A program made the position numbers and the translations under genes. The notes beneath the pieces were generated by a model. The model was not told the origin of the DNA. It did no database searches and saw nothing but the letters and a program-made list of their open reading frames with translations. 64,000 bases of DNA. It comes from Sphingosinicella sp041916975 (GTDB lineage: Bacteria > Pseudomonadota > Alphaproteobacteria > Sphingomonadales > Sphingomonadaceae). Every line of letters begins with the position of its first letter. The first letter of the stretch is position 1. Positions 1 to 8,167 of the stretch are shown here, in pieces. The DNA is taken from assembly GCF_041916975.1 (NCBI RefSeq), contig NZ_JAYRYK010000001.1, positions 496,001-560,000 on the forward strand, read 5' to 3'.

Positions 1-627
1 TGCGCGGACGAACCGGACCGCACGGCAAATGCCGAGCAGCTCGCGCGCTTTCAGGAGATATGTTCCCTGTTTCCCACGACACCGTCTTCGATCGCCAATA
101 GCGGCGGAGTTTTTCTGTCGTCCACTTTCCACTGCGATCTCGTTCGGCCCGGCATCGCGCTCTATGGCGTGCAGCCCCATTCAAGCGGCACACCAATGCG
201 CCCGGTGGTCCGGCTCGACGCGCGCATCCTTCAGATCCGGAATGTCGAGGCAGGTGTTCGCGTCGGCTACGGGCTCGACTACGCCGCGCCGTCACGGCGA
301 CGCCTCGCGACACTGGGTATCGGCTATGCCGACGGCTGGCCGCGCAGCCTCGGAGGCGTCGGCGCGGCATGGCACGCCGGAAAGCGACTTCCTGTCGTCG
401 GCCGCGTTTCGATGGATAGCATGACAGTCGATCTGACCGCGCTGGCACCCGATACGCTGGCAGAAGGCGATTTCGTCGAACTGCTCGGCCCTTCCCAAGC
501 ACTCGCCGACGTCGCGCGCGATGCCGGAACCATTCCCTATGAAATCCTCACACGGCTCGGCGCGCGCTCGGAACGCATCATTGTAGGGCATAAAACTGCC
601 GCGGCGGCGGCTTTGGAGACAGTGTAA
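1..627 (+). CDS. alr: Alanine racemase, C-terminal part (5' end outside window)
   Basis: PLP-dependent racemase interconverting L- and D-alanine in the cytoplasm. The frame is open from base 1, so the gene begins upstream of the window and only about the last 208 residues are seen. The fold-III/beta-domain family landmarks are clear: SIANSGG and DLVRPGIALYG before the domain junction, IGYADGWPR, which carries the catalytic Tyr of the second base, and VGRVSMDSMTVDL, matching the GRVCMDQ-type motif. The stop TAA shares one base with the ATG of the following dadA (TAATG), so the two are translationally coupled. Together they form the usual catabolic pair that feeds alanine into pyruvate through D-alanine. 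Another D/L amino acid could also be the substrate; the family call is firm. Confidence 0.93.
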   Translation, partial: CADEPDRTANAEQLARFQEICSLFPTTPSSIANSGGVFLSSTFHCDLVRPGIALYGVQPHSSGTPMRPVVRLDARILQIRNVEAGVRVGYGLDYAAPSRRRLATLGIGYADGWPRSLGGVGAAWHAGKRLPVVGRVSMDSMTVDLTALAPDTLAEGDFVELLGPSQALADVARDAGTIPYEILTRLGARSERIIVGHKTAAAAALETV

Positions 628-1883
628 TGAAGGTCGCAGTCCTGGGTGCAGGCGTCGTCGGCATCACGTCCGCTTATTATCTCGCGGAAGCGGGCCACGA
701 GGTGACGGTGATCGAACGGCAGGCCGGTCCGGCACTCGAAACGAGTTTCGCCAATGCGGGCGAGGTTTCGCCGGGATACGCGTCGCCTTGGGCAGCCCCC
801 GGAATCCCGGTAAAAGCAATGCGCTGGCTCTTCATGCGCCATGCACCGCTCATCCTGCGTCCGAAGCTCGATCTTGCGATGGCGCGCTGGATCGCCGCCA
901 TGCTGCGCAACTGCACCGCGTCGCGTTACGCGCTGAACAAGAGCCGGATGGTACGCCTTGCCGAGTTCAGCCGTGACGAGCTCGCCGAACTGCGCGAGCG
1001 CTTGCCGCTCGAGTACGACCACCGGACGCTCGGCACGCTTCAACTGTTCCGGACACAGAAGCAGCTCGATTCAAGCGCGGATGACATCGCCGTTCTGCAG
1101 TCCTACGGCGTGCCCTACGAAGTTCTGGATCGCGATGGTTGCGTGCGCGCGGAGCCCGGCCTTGCGGCATCGCGCGACCGTTTCGTGGGCGGGCTCCGTT
1201 TGCCCGGTGATGAAACCGGGGATTGCTACAAGTTCACGGCTGCACTCGCGGAGTGGCTGGCGACACGTGGCGTGGGCTTCCGGTACGGTACCGATGTCGA
1301 GGCGCTGGAAAAGGCATCCGGCCGGATCAGCGCTGTGCGAACGACACACGGGACCATCGCGGCCGATGCCGTACTTGTGGCACTCGGCAGTCATTCGCCG
1401 CGGCTGGTGCAATCGCTCGGCATTCGCCTGCCGGTCTATCCCGTGAAAGGCTATTCCGTGACGCTGCGGATCGCCGAGCCGGACCGGGCGCCTGTTTCGA
1501 CGCTGCTCGACGAAAGCTACAAGGTTGCCCTCACGCGGCTCGGCGACCGCATCCGCGTGGGCGGCATGGCCGAAATCTCCGGCTACGACAACAGCCTCCC
1601 CGATCGCCGCCAGGCGACACTCCTGCATTGCGTGAACGACCTGTTCCCCGGCGCCGCCGACCTGCAAGAGACAGGATATTGGCGCGGTCTGCGCCCGATG
1701 ACGCCCGACGGCCCGCCGATCATCGGCGCGACGCCGGTGCCGGGCCTGTTCCTCAACACCGGCCACGGCACGCTCGGCTGGACGATGGCCTGCGGCTCCG
1801 GCCGGCTGATTGCAAGCCTCATCAGCGGAACGACGCCCCCGATCGATCCGGAAGGGCTTGACATCAAACGCTATTCATCGTGA
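627..1883 (+). CDS. dadA: D-amino-acid dehydrogenase small subunit
   Basis: FAD enzyme that oxidatively deaminates D-amino acids (D-alanine best known) to 2-oxo acids and passes electrons to the respiratory chain at the inner membrane. The 418-aa product has the family's usual length. It opens with the Rossmann dinucleotide-binding stretch VLGAGVVGITSAYYL, followed by ANAGEVSPGYASPWAAPGIP, very typical of DadA, and ends with the FAD-closing region GLFLNTGHGTLGWTMACGSG. The start ATG overlaps the alr stop and the end overlaps a possible upstream start of the RidA gene. Alr, DadA and RidA therefore form one operon: racemisation, oxidation, then imine hydrolysis. Confidence 0.95.
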   Translation: MKVAVLGAGVVGITSAYYLAEAGHEVTVIERQAGPALETSFANAGEVSPGYASPWAAPGIPVKAMRWLFMRHAPLILRPKLDLAMARWIAAMLRNCTASRYALNKSRMVRLAEFSRDELAELRERLPLEYDHRTLGTLQLFRTQKQLDSSADDIAVLQSYGVPYEVLDRDGCVRAEPGLAASRDRFVGGLRLPGDETGDCYKFTAALAEWLATRGVGFRYGTDVEALEKASGRISAVRTTHGTIAADAVLVALGSHSPRLVQSLGIRLPVYPVKGYSVTLRIAEPDRAPVSTLLDESYKVALTRLGDRIRVGGMAEISGYDNSLPDRRQATLLHCVNDLFPGAADLQETGYWRGLRPMTPDGPPIIGATPVPGLFLNTGHGTLGWTMACGSGRLIASLISGTTPPIDPEGLDIKRYSS

Positions 1884-1909
1884 CGAACACAGCGAGAAGG
1901 AGAATTTCA

Positions 1910-2254
1910 ATGAGCATCCAGCGTTTGCATTCCGGGGCCCGCATGAGCCAGGCCGTGATCCATGGCGGCATCGTCTATCTGGCAGGCCAGGTCGCGCTCG
2001 GACCCGACGTACCGGCGCAGACGCGCGCCGTTCTTGCACAAATCGACAGCCTTCTTGCCGAAACAGGCACCGACCGGTCCCGGATTCTTCAGGCCACCAT
2101 CTGGCTTGCGGACATGGCAGACTTTGCGGCGATGAACGTCGAGTGGGAAAAATGGATCGGCGGCGCCAACGCCCCGGCGCGCGCCACGGGCGAGGTTCGC
2201 CTCGCGACCCCTGACTACAAGGTCGAGATCATTGTCACGGCCGCTCTGCCGTGA
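1910..2254 (+). CDS. RidA family enamine/imine deaminase
   Basis: Small (114 aa) YjgF/YER057c/UK114 protein. RidA proteins hydrolyse the reactive 2-imino acids released by PLP or flavin amino-acid enzymes. The body shows the family pattern: SQAVIHGGIVYLAGQVA, ILQATIWLADMADFAAMN and APARATGEVRLATPDYKVEIIVTAAL, where the Arg is the substrate carboxylate-binding position. The ATG at 1910 was chosen because a strong AGAAGGAG lies about 8 bases upstream. A GTG at 1880 in the same frame would overlap the dadA stop but lacks that spacing. Its place directly after dadA fits detoxification of the imine made by DadA. A long hairpin follows the stop codon. Confidence 0.9.
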   Translation: MSIQRLHSGARMSQAVIHGGIVYLAGQVALGPDVPAQTRAVLAQIDSLLAETGTDRSRILQATIWLADMADFAAMNVEWEKWIGGANAPARATGEVRLATPDYKVEIIVTAALP

Positions 2255-2270
2255 AGTGACTGTCGGAATG

Positions 2271-2321
2271 ACAGGATGAACGCGTGATCGGCCCTAGTGG
2301 CCTAACACGCGCTCATCCTGT
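2271..2321 (+). terminator. Long stem-loop after alr-dadA-ridA
   Basis: ACAGGATGAACGCGTG at 2271-2286 pairs with CACGCGCTCATCCTGT at 2306-2321: 16 positions with a single mismatch, around a 19-base loop holding a second GGCC/GGCC pairing. It starts 17 bases after the ridA stop. No U-run follows, so this may be a 3' mRNA-stabilising or Rho-assisted structure rather than a classical intrinsic terminator. It also lies beyond the 3' end of the convergent histidine-kinase gene, so it could serve both strands. Confidence 0.55.
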
Positions 2322-2499
2322 GGTTATGCATCGATTTGACCGTCGGCACTATCCGCCCCAGCGTTTCCAGGTCGTAGGACGGTCCGATCGATAGAACGAC
2401 GAATTGACCTCGACGCGCGAGAATCGTTCAGCCTGCACAAGAGGTGGAACGATGACGCCCTGCCTGTCTCCAGCGGGCCCGATTTCGCTTCCATACAAA

Positions 2500-3504
2500 T
2501 CAGGCCGCATCCGCTCTTTCCGACGGTGGTGCGGGCCAGACGAACCGGCATCCGACGGTTACCGGACCGACCTCATAGTGCACCTGTCCCGCCGGAACGG
2601 CTGAGAGCGCTGACCGAATGACTTTCGTACCAAGTCCAACACGGTCTCCGCTCGGGGAGATCGCCAGCCCTCTCTCTTGCCATTCGATGTGGAAATGGTC
2701 ATCGAGCCGCCGGACCCTGAGTTCAACCGAGCCCTGCGGATTGGCAAGCGCTCCATATTTCATCGCATTGGTCGCAAGTTCGTAAAGCGCCATACTGAAC
2801 TGTGCGACTGCACGTGCCGGTACGCTTGCACCATACTCGATTTGCACATGAAGGCGCGGATTGGGCAGAAACGGACCAAGCGTCGCATGGACCAACTCTT
2901 CCACGGGAAGATCCTGCCATTCGCTTTTCAGCAGCATATCCTGCGTAACCGCGAGCGCATTCAGTCTTTCGTCGAGCCGGTCCCGATAGCTCTTCACATC
3001 GCCGGCACTCGCGCTGATCTTTCGCGAGATGGACTGTACCACCGCCAGCAGATTTTTAATCCGGTGCACCGACTCCTGCGCCGCCCGTTGACGCAGGTCT
3101 TCCGTACTGGCGAGTTCGTCGAGCAGAAGCCGCGCCATGCCGCTCGTAAGAATCGTCACACTGGCGGTGCAGAGGTACACGAGGGCGGTCATGATCCTGA
3201 GCGGATCAAGCGCCCCGGGCGTCGGCGGCGACATCCACAAGGTCCATGCCACCACGGCGCTGAGCACAACCGCGAAGAGGCCAACCCGCACACCGCCCAA
3301 GAATGCGCCAAGGACGATGGCTGGATAGAGCGTGATATAGGGCGGAAGCGGCTGCCGCGCGACGGCATCCATCGGAATGCGGGCCAGCACTGCAAGTCCG
3401 ATCAATATTACCGCGCATAGATAGGCTTTGGGACTCGCGGGCGGCGGAAGCCAAGGTCGCACCTTGTCGATCAGTCGCGATTTTACCTTGGACGCGTCCT
3501 GCAT
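2500..3504 (-). CDS. Sensor histidine kinase, DUF4118 + HWE type
   Basis: Membrane histidine kinase of the HWE/HisKA_2 group common in Alphaproteobacteria. Residues 25-125 hold several hydrophobic segments (AYLCAVILIGLAVLA, ITLYPAIVLGAFLGGVRVGL, FAVVLSAVVAWTLW, IMTALVYLCTASVTIL), matching the DUF4118 membrane-sensor region. The phosphoacceptor is His147 in VHRIKNLLAVVQ. The ATPase part shows YELATNAMKYGAL (N box) and the diagnostic HIEWQERG (W-x-E). The start ATG at 3504 is preferred because GGAAGG lies 6 bases upstream and the membrane domain follows at once. A GTG at 3639 would add an arginine-rich stretch with no recognisable domain and a badly spaced ribosome site. No response regulator is adjacent; the signal is unknown. 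Confidence 0.85.
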   Translation of the reverse strand: MQDASKVKSRLIDKVRPWLPPPASPKAYLCAVILIGLAVLARIPMDAVARQPLPPYITLYPAIVLGAFLGGVRVGLFAVVLSAVVAWTLWMSPPTPGALDPLRIMTALVYLCTASVTILTSGMARLLLDELASTEDLRQRAAQESVHRIKNLLAVVQSISRKISASAGDVKSYRDRLDERLNALAVTQDMLLKSEWQDLPVEELVHATLGPFLPNPRLHVQIEYGASVPARAVAQFSMALYELATNAMKYGALANPQGSVELRVRRLDDHFHIEWQERGLAISPSGDRVGLGTKVIRSALSAVPAGQVHYEVGPVTVGCRFVWPAPPSERADAA

Positions 3505-3728
3505 CACAGCCTTCCAGTCGAGTACCAGTCCAACCTTCACAGCGCGCGCGGGTACGGCGCGAAAGTTTGCGTACAAATCGCCATAACGCAATGCCCCCTG
3601 CGATGAACGGACGCTCAGCCTCTGATTTGGCCTCGTCACAGCTCCTTTTTGGACAGATCGCCCTTGATCCTGCCATCAAGCTCATCGGCCTATGGTGTGC
3701 TACGCGGTGGACGGCAGGGCGATCGCCC

Positions 3729-3760
3729 CCTCGGAAGGCGGTATTTTCCGCTTGCCGAGG
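3729..3760. terminator. Hairpin between D-threonine-aldolase-like gene and kinase
   Basis: CCTCGGAAGGCGG (3729-3741) pairs imperfectly (11 of 13) with CCGCTTGCCGAGG (3748-3760) around a TATTTT loop, just past the 3' end of the minus-strand operon. A 12-bp palindrome GGGCGATCGCCC (3717-3728) is directly adjacent. It may end the long operon before the kinase gene. The absence of a minus-strand U-run keeps this tentative. The rest of 3505-3763 shows no other clear element. Confidence 0.3.
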
Positions 3761-3763
3761 TTT

Positions 3764-4888
3764 CTACTGAGAGCGTCCCCTCGCCTCGATCGGCCATACA
3801 TCCACGAGGTGGTCACCCTGGACCACGTGGTAGGCATCGTAGAGATTTACGGTCGGGTCGCAGTGGGGGACCGAACAGGTGATCACGGTGCCGATTGCAA
3901 GTGTGCTGCCCGCCGAGAGGGTCAGGCCGCCCTGTTCGTCGCCGTAGAAGAAGTAGGTGGTGTCCGGTGAGGCCCCAGCCAGAATCCGGGGAACTTCGGC
4001 ATCGGTGGCGAAGGCCTTGTAGCCGGCGTCGACTGTGGCGAGGCCGGGGTGGTTGGTGCTGATCACGGTTGTTTGGACGAAGAGCGACGAGCGATACGGT
4101 GCGGGTTCGCCGGCGGTGACCCATACGTCTGCGTACTGGCTGTCCATGAACGGATAGGAACCGGGCTGGAGCTCGGTGAGGAGACCCATTTCTGTATCGA
4201 TGGCGAGGCTGCCGGTGCCGCCGCCGGTGGTGAGCGGTAGCGGGATTCCGCGCCCGCGCAGTGCGGCGAGCGGCGCCATCGCGGCTTCGAGCGCGGCGCG
4301 GCGGGCGGGTGTGCCGGCGACGTGCATCAGATGCCCAGCATAGGCCTGCACGCCCGCGAATTCGAGAGCGGGATGCGCGAGGATCGCGTGGATGAGTGCT
4401 TCTGCGGCTTCGGGCGTCGCGGCGCCGGTGCGGTGCAGGCCAACATCGAGATCGACGACGAGCTTCAGGCGCCTGCCCGACGCGGCGGCGGCATCGCCGA
4501 TGCGCGCGAGTACGGCGGGATGATCGACGACCGCGCTGAGATCGTCGACGCAGGCATTGAGCGCCATCAGGCGGGCGATGCCATCATCGGTGACGACAGG
4601 CGAGGTGACAAGCAGGCCATCGATACCGCCCTCCGCAAGCGCCTCCGCCTCACCGAGCTTGGCGCAGCCCTGCCCCACCGCGCCCGACGCGATCTGCCGC
4701 CGCGCGACGCTGACCGAACGATGGCTCTTGGCGTGCGGGCGGAAGGTGCGCCCGTTCGCGCGGCAGAATTCGGCGACCGCCGCGATGTTCGCCTCGAACG
4801 CATCGAGATCGAGCACGAGCGCGGGGGTCGGTATCCGCCAGCGGCTTCCCGGCTTGCCGATCAGATCCCAGATATCAGAAACCGGCAT
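3764..4888 (-). CDS. D-threonine aldolase / D-serine dehydratase-like PLP enzyme (fold III)
   Basis: Fold-type III PLP enzyme of the DSD1/D-threonine-aldolase group, acting on D-beta-hydroxy amino acids such as D-threonine, D-serine or 3-hydroxyaspartate. About 374 aa from the ATG at 4888. The PLP-lysine is in FRPHAKSHRS, the barrel shows LVVDLDVGLHRTG, and the C-terminal metal site is HCDPTVNLYDAYHVV (His-x-Asp pattern in place of the His-x-Cys of many relatives). A longer frame to 5017 has an arginine-rich shadow sequence overlapping surE, so the ATG at 4888, overlapping the surE stop by 14 bases, was chosen. It is the last gene of a seven-gene operon with peptidases and a TonB receptor, suggesting it deals with a D-hydroxy amino acid released from the imported compound. 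The exact reaction is undetermined. Confidence 0.85.
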   Translation of the reverse strand: MPVSDIWDLIGKPGSRWRIPTPALVLDLDAFEANIAAVAEFCRANGRTFRPHAKSHRSVSVARRQIASGAVGQGCAKLGEAEALAEGGIDGLLVTSPVVTDDGIARLMALNACVDDLSAVVDHPAVLARIGDAAAASGRRLKLVVDLDVGLHRTGAATPEAAEALIHAILAHPALEFAGVQAYAGHLMHVAGTPARRAALEAAMAPLAALRGRGIPLPLTTGGGTGSLAIDTEMGLLTELQPGSYPFMDSQYADVWVTAGEPAPYRSSLFVQTTVISTNHPGLATVDAGYKAFATDAEVPRILAGASPDTTYFFYGDEQGGLTLSAGSTLAIGTVITCSVPHCDPTVNLYDAYHVVQGDHLVDVWPIEARGRSQ

Positions 4889-5693
4889 GGGCGGCCCAGC
4901 GGACGGTGCGGAGCGCCGCCTTGTCCGTGCGGTCGAGCGCAAGCGGCGTGATCGTGATGCGCCCGGTGCGATAGGCGGCAACGTCCCCGGCCGCAGGCGG
5001 CGCGGTTTCTTCTGCAATACGTGCCCGGTAAAGCGTCACGCCCTCGCCCGCATCCTTCGCGTCGAACCCGGCGATGCGTACGGTCATGCCGCGCGCGGGC
5101 GCGATGGTGACACCCTTGGGGTCCATCGGAATGTTGACGTTGAGCATGACCCCTTCGGGAAGCCTCTTCGCAAGCGTCTTTCGCACCAGCTTGCGGGCAA
5201 TTTCGGCGGAAGCAGCGTAGTCCCGCCCGTACCCCATGTCCTGCGAAATGGCGATGGCGGGAACGCCGCGCACCAACGCCTCGACCGCGGCGTTGACCGT
5301 GCCCGAATAGAGGTTGGCAAGGCCGGTGTTCTCGCCGCGGTTGATGCCCGAGACGACGAGATCGAACGGCCTGCCATCCGACAGCGCAGTGAGCCCGAGC
5401 CCGGCAGCCTCCGCGGGTGAACCTTCGACGGCATAGCCCGTGCCGCTGCCCACCGCGACGCTGCGCACCCTGAGCCCATCGCGAACGTTCGGGATCGCAT
5501 GGCTCGCGCCCGATTGTTCACCGGCAGGCGCGGAGACGACGACGTCGCAATCCACCCTCAGTGCATCGGCGAGCGCGGCGATGCCGGGGGCGCCGACGCC
5601 ATCGTCGTTGACGATGAGCAGACGGCATCCCCCGGCGGCCGCCGGGGACGCAGCGGCAAACAGGCAAGAGACGGCGATGATAGGCTTCAACAT
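4875..5693 (-). CDS. surE: SurE-type 5'/3'-nucleotidase with signal peptide
   Basis: Metal-dependent phosphatase of the SurE family, which removes phosphate from nucleotides and related monoesters. The family signature is complete: LLIVNDDGVGAPGI (metal-binding NDDG), SAPAGEQSG, VVSGINRGENTG and YSGTVNAAVEAL. From the ATG at 5693, preceded by GGGAGG, the product is 272 aa and begins with a signal peptide (MLKPIIAVSCLFAAASPAAA). It should therefore act in the periplasm, unlike the cytoplasmic housekeeping SurE usually found next to pcm. It sits between a C45 peptidase and a D-amino-acid PLP enzyme, so it may dephosphorylate part of the operon's substrate or scavenge phosphate. Confidence 0.88.
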   Translation of the reverse strand: MLKPIIAVSCLFAAASPAAAGGCRLLIVNDDGVGAPGIAALADALRVDCDVVVSAPAGEQSGASHAIPNVRDGLRVRSVAVGSGTGYAVEGSPAEAAGLGLTALSDGRPFDLVVSGINRGENTGLANLYSGTVNAAVEALVRGVPAIAISQDMGYGRDYAASAEIARKLVRKTLAKRLPEGVMLNVNIPMDPKGVTIAPARGMTVRIAGFDAKDAGEGVTLYRARIAEETAPPAAGDVAAYRTGRITITPLALDRTDKAALRTVRWAAHAGF

Positions 5694-5703
5694 GCGGACC
5701 TCC

Positions 5704-6822
5704 CTATTCGACATCGAACGTGCGCCACGGCGTTTCGCAGGGCGGCCCGGCAGCGACATGCAGGCGCGGCGGGCTGCCGAGTTCGTAGATCATCGACCCC
5801 GCCGTGAACCCGATCGGGCTGCCGAGCACGTCGCGATGCGTGCGCGAGACGGGGTTCGCGGGATCATCGTGCGCGGAAAGCGCGGCGCGCAGGGTTTCGA
5901 GCGTAGAGGCGCCGCCCTGCTCGACACGTCCGGCGATCGAGAGAAGCCGCTGGCGGCTGTTGTTGAACGTGGGCCGTTCGGTTTCGGGAAGCGCGGCGAT
6001 ACGCGCCTGAAACGCGCCGAGATCCGAACTCGCGAGCACATGGTTGGTATGGCAGATGCGTCCATTCTCCGCGCCGCCGGGACATTCGGTGACGCTGAAC
6101 GCAGAGCATTCGAAACTGCCGACGCGAGCGGGCGCGGAGAGCAGATAATTCTGCCCCGAAGCATGAGGCACGGCGCGCAGGAATGCCTCTGCCTCCGCGA
6201 AGCTGCGCGCTTCGAGCAGGCGGCGGACGATGAAGGCCACGGGGAGCCCCGTACGCGAAGGCTGGAGCTGATTGAGCGAATTGCAGCAGAGGCCGAGGCG
6301 CGAACTGTTGACACCATTGAGCCCGATCATGCCCGCGAAGCTGAAGACGAACGCGACATGCCCGTCCGGTTCCCGGATGCGCATCAAAATCTGGTGCCCA
6401 TCGAACATCGGCGGAATATCCATGTTCTGCCCGCCGTAGGTGATGCCCTCCCCCACGATGCCGAAGCTGGAGCATTTCTGCCGGGGATGCGCCGGTTCGT
6501 GATGGAAGAACCCGTACTGCCACTCTTCGTCGCCGAACTGCGTGTAGACGACATCATCGGGATCGAGCCCGGCACCTTCCGCGATACCGATCGCCTCTTC
6601 AAGAAGGTGCGGCGCGTGTGTGCGAACGGCGGGCAGGAAATCGGCATAGCGCCGGAAGCCCGCGTAGAATTCTGCCGGATCGAGATCGTAGTAGGCGCGC
6701 ACATAATCGCGGTATTTCGCGCGCAGATCCAGGATGTTCGCGCGCAGCGTTTCGCCGTGCGCGCGGCCGCGTTCGCGCGGCGTGCCCTCGAGATCGAGGA
6801 CCGGAAGGTTCGCGGTGTCCAT
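5704..6822 (-). CDS. C45 family autoproteolytic acyltransferase/hydrolase
   Basis: Ntn-hydrolase related to isopenicillin-N/6-aminopenicillanate acyltransferase (peptidase family C45), cleaving or forming acyl-amide bonds. About 372 aa from the ATG at 6822. The expected self-cleavage site is before Cys117 in QKCSSFG, which would become the N-terminal nucleophile. Typical family stretches follow: GQNMDIPPMFDGHQILMRI, FAGMIGLNGVNSSRLGLCCNSL and TNHVLASSDLGAF. The ORF runs further upstream to 6981, but those residues lie across the MFS gene and look random. No signal peptide is visible, so it is probably cytoplasmic. It lies 10 bases before surE and 10 bases after the transporter gene in one operon. 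The natural amide substrate is unknown. Confidence 0.85.
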   Translation of the reverse strand: MDTANLPVLDLEGTPRERGRAHGETLRANILDLRAKYRDYVRAYYDLDPAEFYAGFRRYADFLPAVRTHAPHLLEEAIGIAEGAGLDPDDVVYTQFGDEEWQYGFFHHEPAHPRQKCSSFGIVGEGITYGGQNMDIPPMFDGHQILMRIREPDGHVAFVFSFAGMIGLNGVNSSRLGLCCNSLNQLQPSRTGLPVAFIVRRLLEARSFAEAEAFLRAVPHASGQNYLLSAPARVGSFECSAFSVTECPGGAENGRICHTNHVLASSDLGAFQARIAALPETERPTFNNSRQRLLSIAGRVEQGGASTLETLRAALSAHDDPANPVSRTHRDVLGSPIGFTAGSMIYELGSPPRLHVAAGPPCETPWRTFDVE

Positions 6823-6832
6823 AACAGCTCTT

Positions 6833-8167
6833 TCAGATTGCCCGCGTACGGGATTCGATGCGGCGGCGGAGGATTTCCTGCCGCTTGCGGGTGATCGGAA
6901 AACGCGTCGCCATGACGGCGGCAGCGGCCCAGAGGAGAACCGGGAGCCCGACGAAGACCGCAATGAGCCCGCTTGCTGCAAAGCCGTTATTCACGCCCGT
7001 CGCGCTGTAGCCGATCAGCCCGAGCAGCAGGAAAGCCGCGCCGCCGCCGATCGCGAAGTTGAGCTTGGCGATCAGGATCATGAACGAGAAATAGCTGCCG
7101 GAGCGATCGACACCGCTGCGCCACGTTTCATAATCGACGATATCGCCGACCATCGCATAGGGTGCGACCTTCGTCGCCGCCTCGGCAAACCCGAAGGCGA
7201 TGGCGAGACCGATCATCGGCACGAATGCGGCCTCCCCCTTCGGCACGGCGAGCATGGCAAGCTGGACGAACACGAGGCTGCCCCAGCTGAGCGCGAGCGC
7301 GCGATGGCGCCCGATGCGCTGCATCACGCGGTGCCAGAGCGGCATACCGGCAAGGTTCGCCGCGGCCGACGCGACGTAAAGCATGGCGAAGCGATCGCCG
7401 ATGCCGAGGTGATTATCGACGAAGAGATAGAACACCGCCGTGAACGCGCCGGTGCCGAGGCCGCCGAAGATAAAGGTGACGACGAAGATGAGCAGCGGGC
7501 GATTGCGCGCGAGCGAACGGATCGCCTCCAGCCCCGTGCTGCGTTCTTCGGGCAGTGCATCGCCTTCGGGAACGCGCCAGACAGCGAGCACGACGCAGGC
7601 AGGAAGCAGCACGGCGATGACCATCGCCATGAGCGCCATCGTCGGCGGGCCGATTTCCGACGAGGCAAAGATCGGCAGCAGGGGAATCGCCATGAACAGC
7701 AACGTGCCGAGCGCACCCATTACCGCGATCGCCGTGGAGATCTTCGTGCGCTCCGCATAGTCGCGCGAGAGTTCGACGCTCCACGCACGATAGGGGATTT
7801 CGAGCATCCCCCAGCCGAGGAACAGCGCCATCGACGCCGCCATCAGCCAGCCGGCTCCTGCATCCGGCGCGGGCGTGAACAGCGCCCAGACGGCGAGGAC
7901 CATCACGGCCGCACCGGCAACGACCCACGGCTTGCGGCGCCCGAACGGCCCGCGCGTGCGATCGCTCATATGACCGATGACGGGATCGATCATCGCATCG
8001 AAGATGCGCGAGACGAGGAACACCGAACCGATCGCCGCCATCGAGGCCGCGGTGTGCTTCGCATAGAAGGACGGGATGATCGCGCCGACGGGGATGTGCG
8101 CCATCACCACCGGCAATGCCGGAAGGGCGAACAAGGCAATGCGTGACGAGGGGATACGCTGCGTCAT
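6833..8167 (-). CDS. MFS transporter, glycoside-pentoside-hexuronide (MelB-like) family
   Basis: Cation-coupled symporter of the inner membrane, 444 aa from the ATG at 8167, whose first bases overlap the stop of the preceding hydrolase gene (ATGA). Twelve hydrophobic segments are readable. GPH hallmarks are present: FDAMIDPVIGHMSDRTRGPFGRRKPWV (loop 2-3) and YAMVGDIVDYETWRSGVDRSGSYFS in the second half. GPH proteins carry sugars, glycosides and also peptide-like or other polar solutes. Here it lies between periplasm-type hydrolases and a C45 peptidase and downstream of a TonB receptor, so it should carry the substrate or its first breakdown product into the cytoplasm. MlrD of microcystin degraders occupies the corresponding role. 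Confidence 0.88.
   Translation of the reverse strand: MTQRIPSSRIALFALPALPVVMAHIPVGAIIPSFYAKHTAASMAAIGSVFLVSRIFDAMIDPVIGHMSDRTRGPFGRRKPWVVAGAAVMVLAVWALFTPAPDAGAGWLMAASMALFLGWGMLEIPYRAWSVELSRDYAERTKISTAIAVMGALGTLLFMAIPLLPIFASSEIGPPTMALMAMVIAVLLPACVVLAVWRVPEGDALPEERSTGLEAIRSLARNRPLLIFVVTFIFGGLGTGAFTAVFYLFVDNHLGIGDRFAMLYVASAAANLAGMPLWHRVMQRIGRHRALALSWGSLVFVQLAMLAVPKGEAAFVPMIGLAIAFGFAEAATKVAPYAMVGDIVDYETWRSGVDRSGSYFSFMILIAKLNFAIGGGAAFLLLGLIGYSATGVNNGFAASGLIAVFVGLPVLLWAAAAVMATRFPITRKRQEILRRRIESRTRAI

Noticed and set aside
2324..2551. 75-residue minus-strand ORF overlapping the kinase 3' end
   Set aside because: No recognisable family, no ribosome site, overlaps a clear gene.
3717..3728. GGGCGATCGCCC palindrome as an operator
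   Set aside because: It lies beyond a gene end rather than before a start, and GCGATCGC-type palindromes are common in GC-rich genomes.
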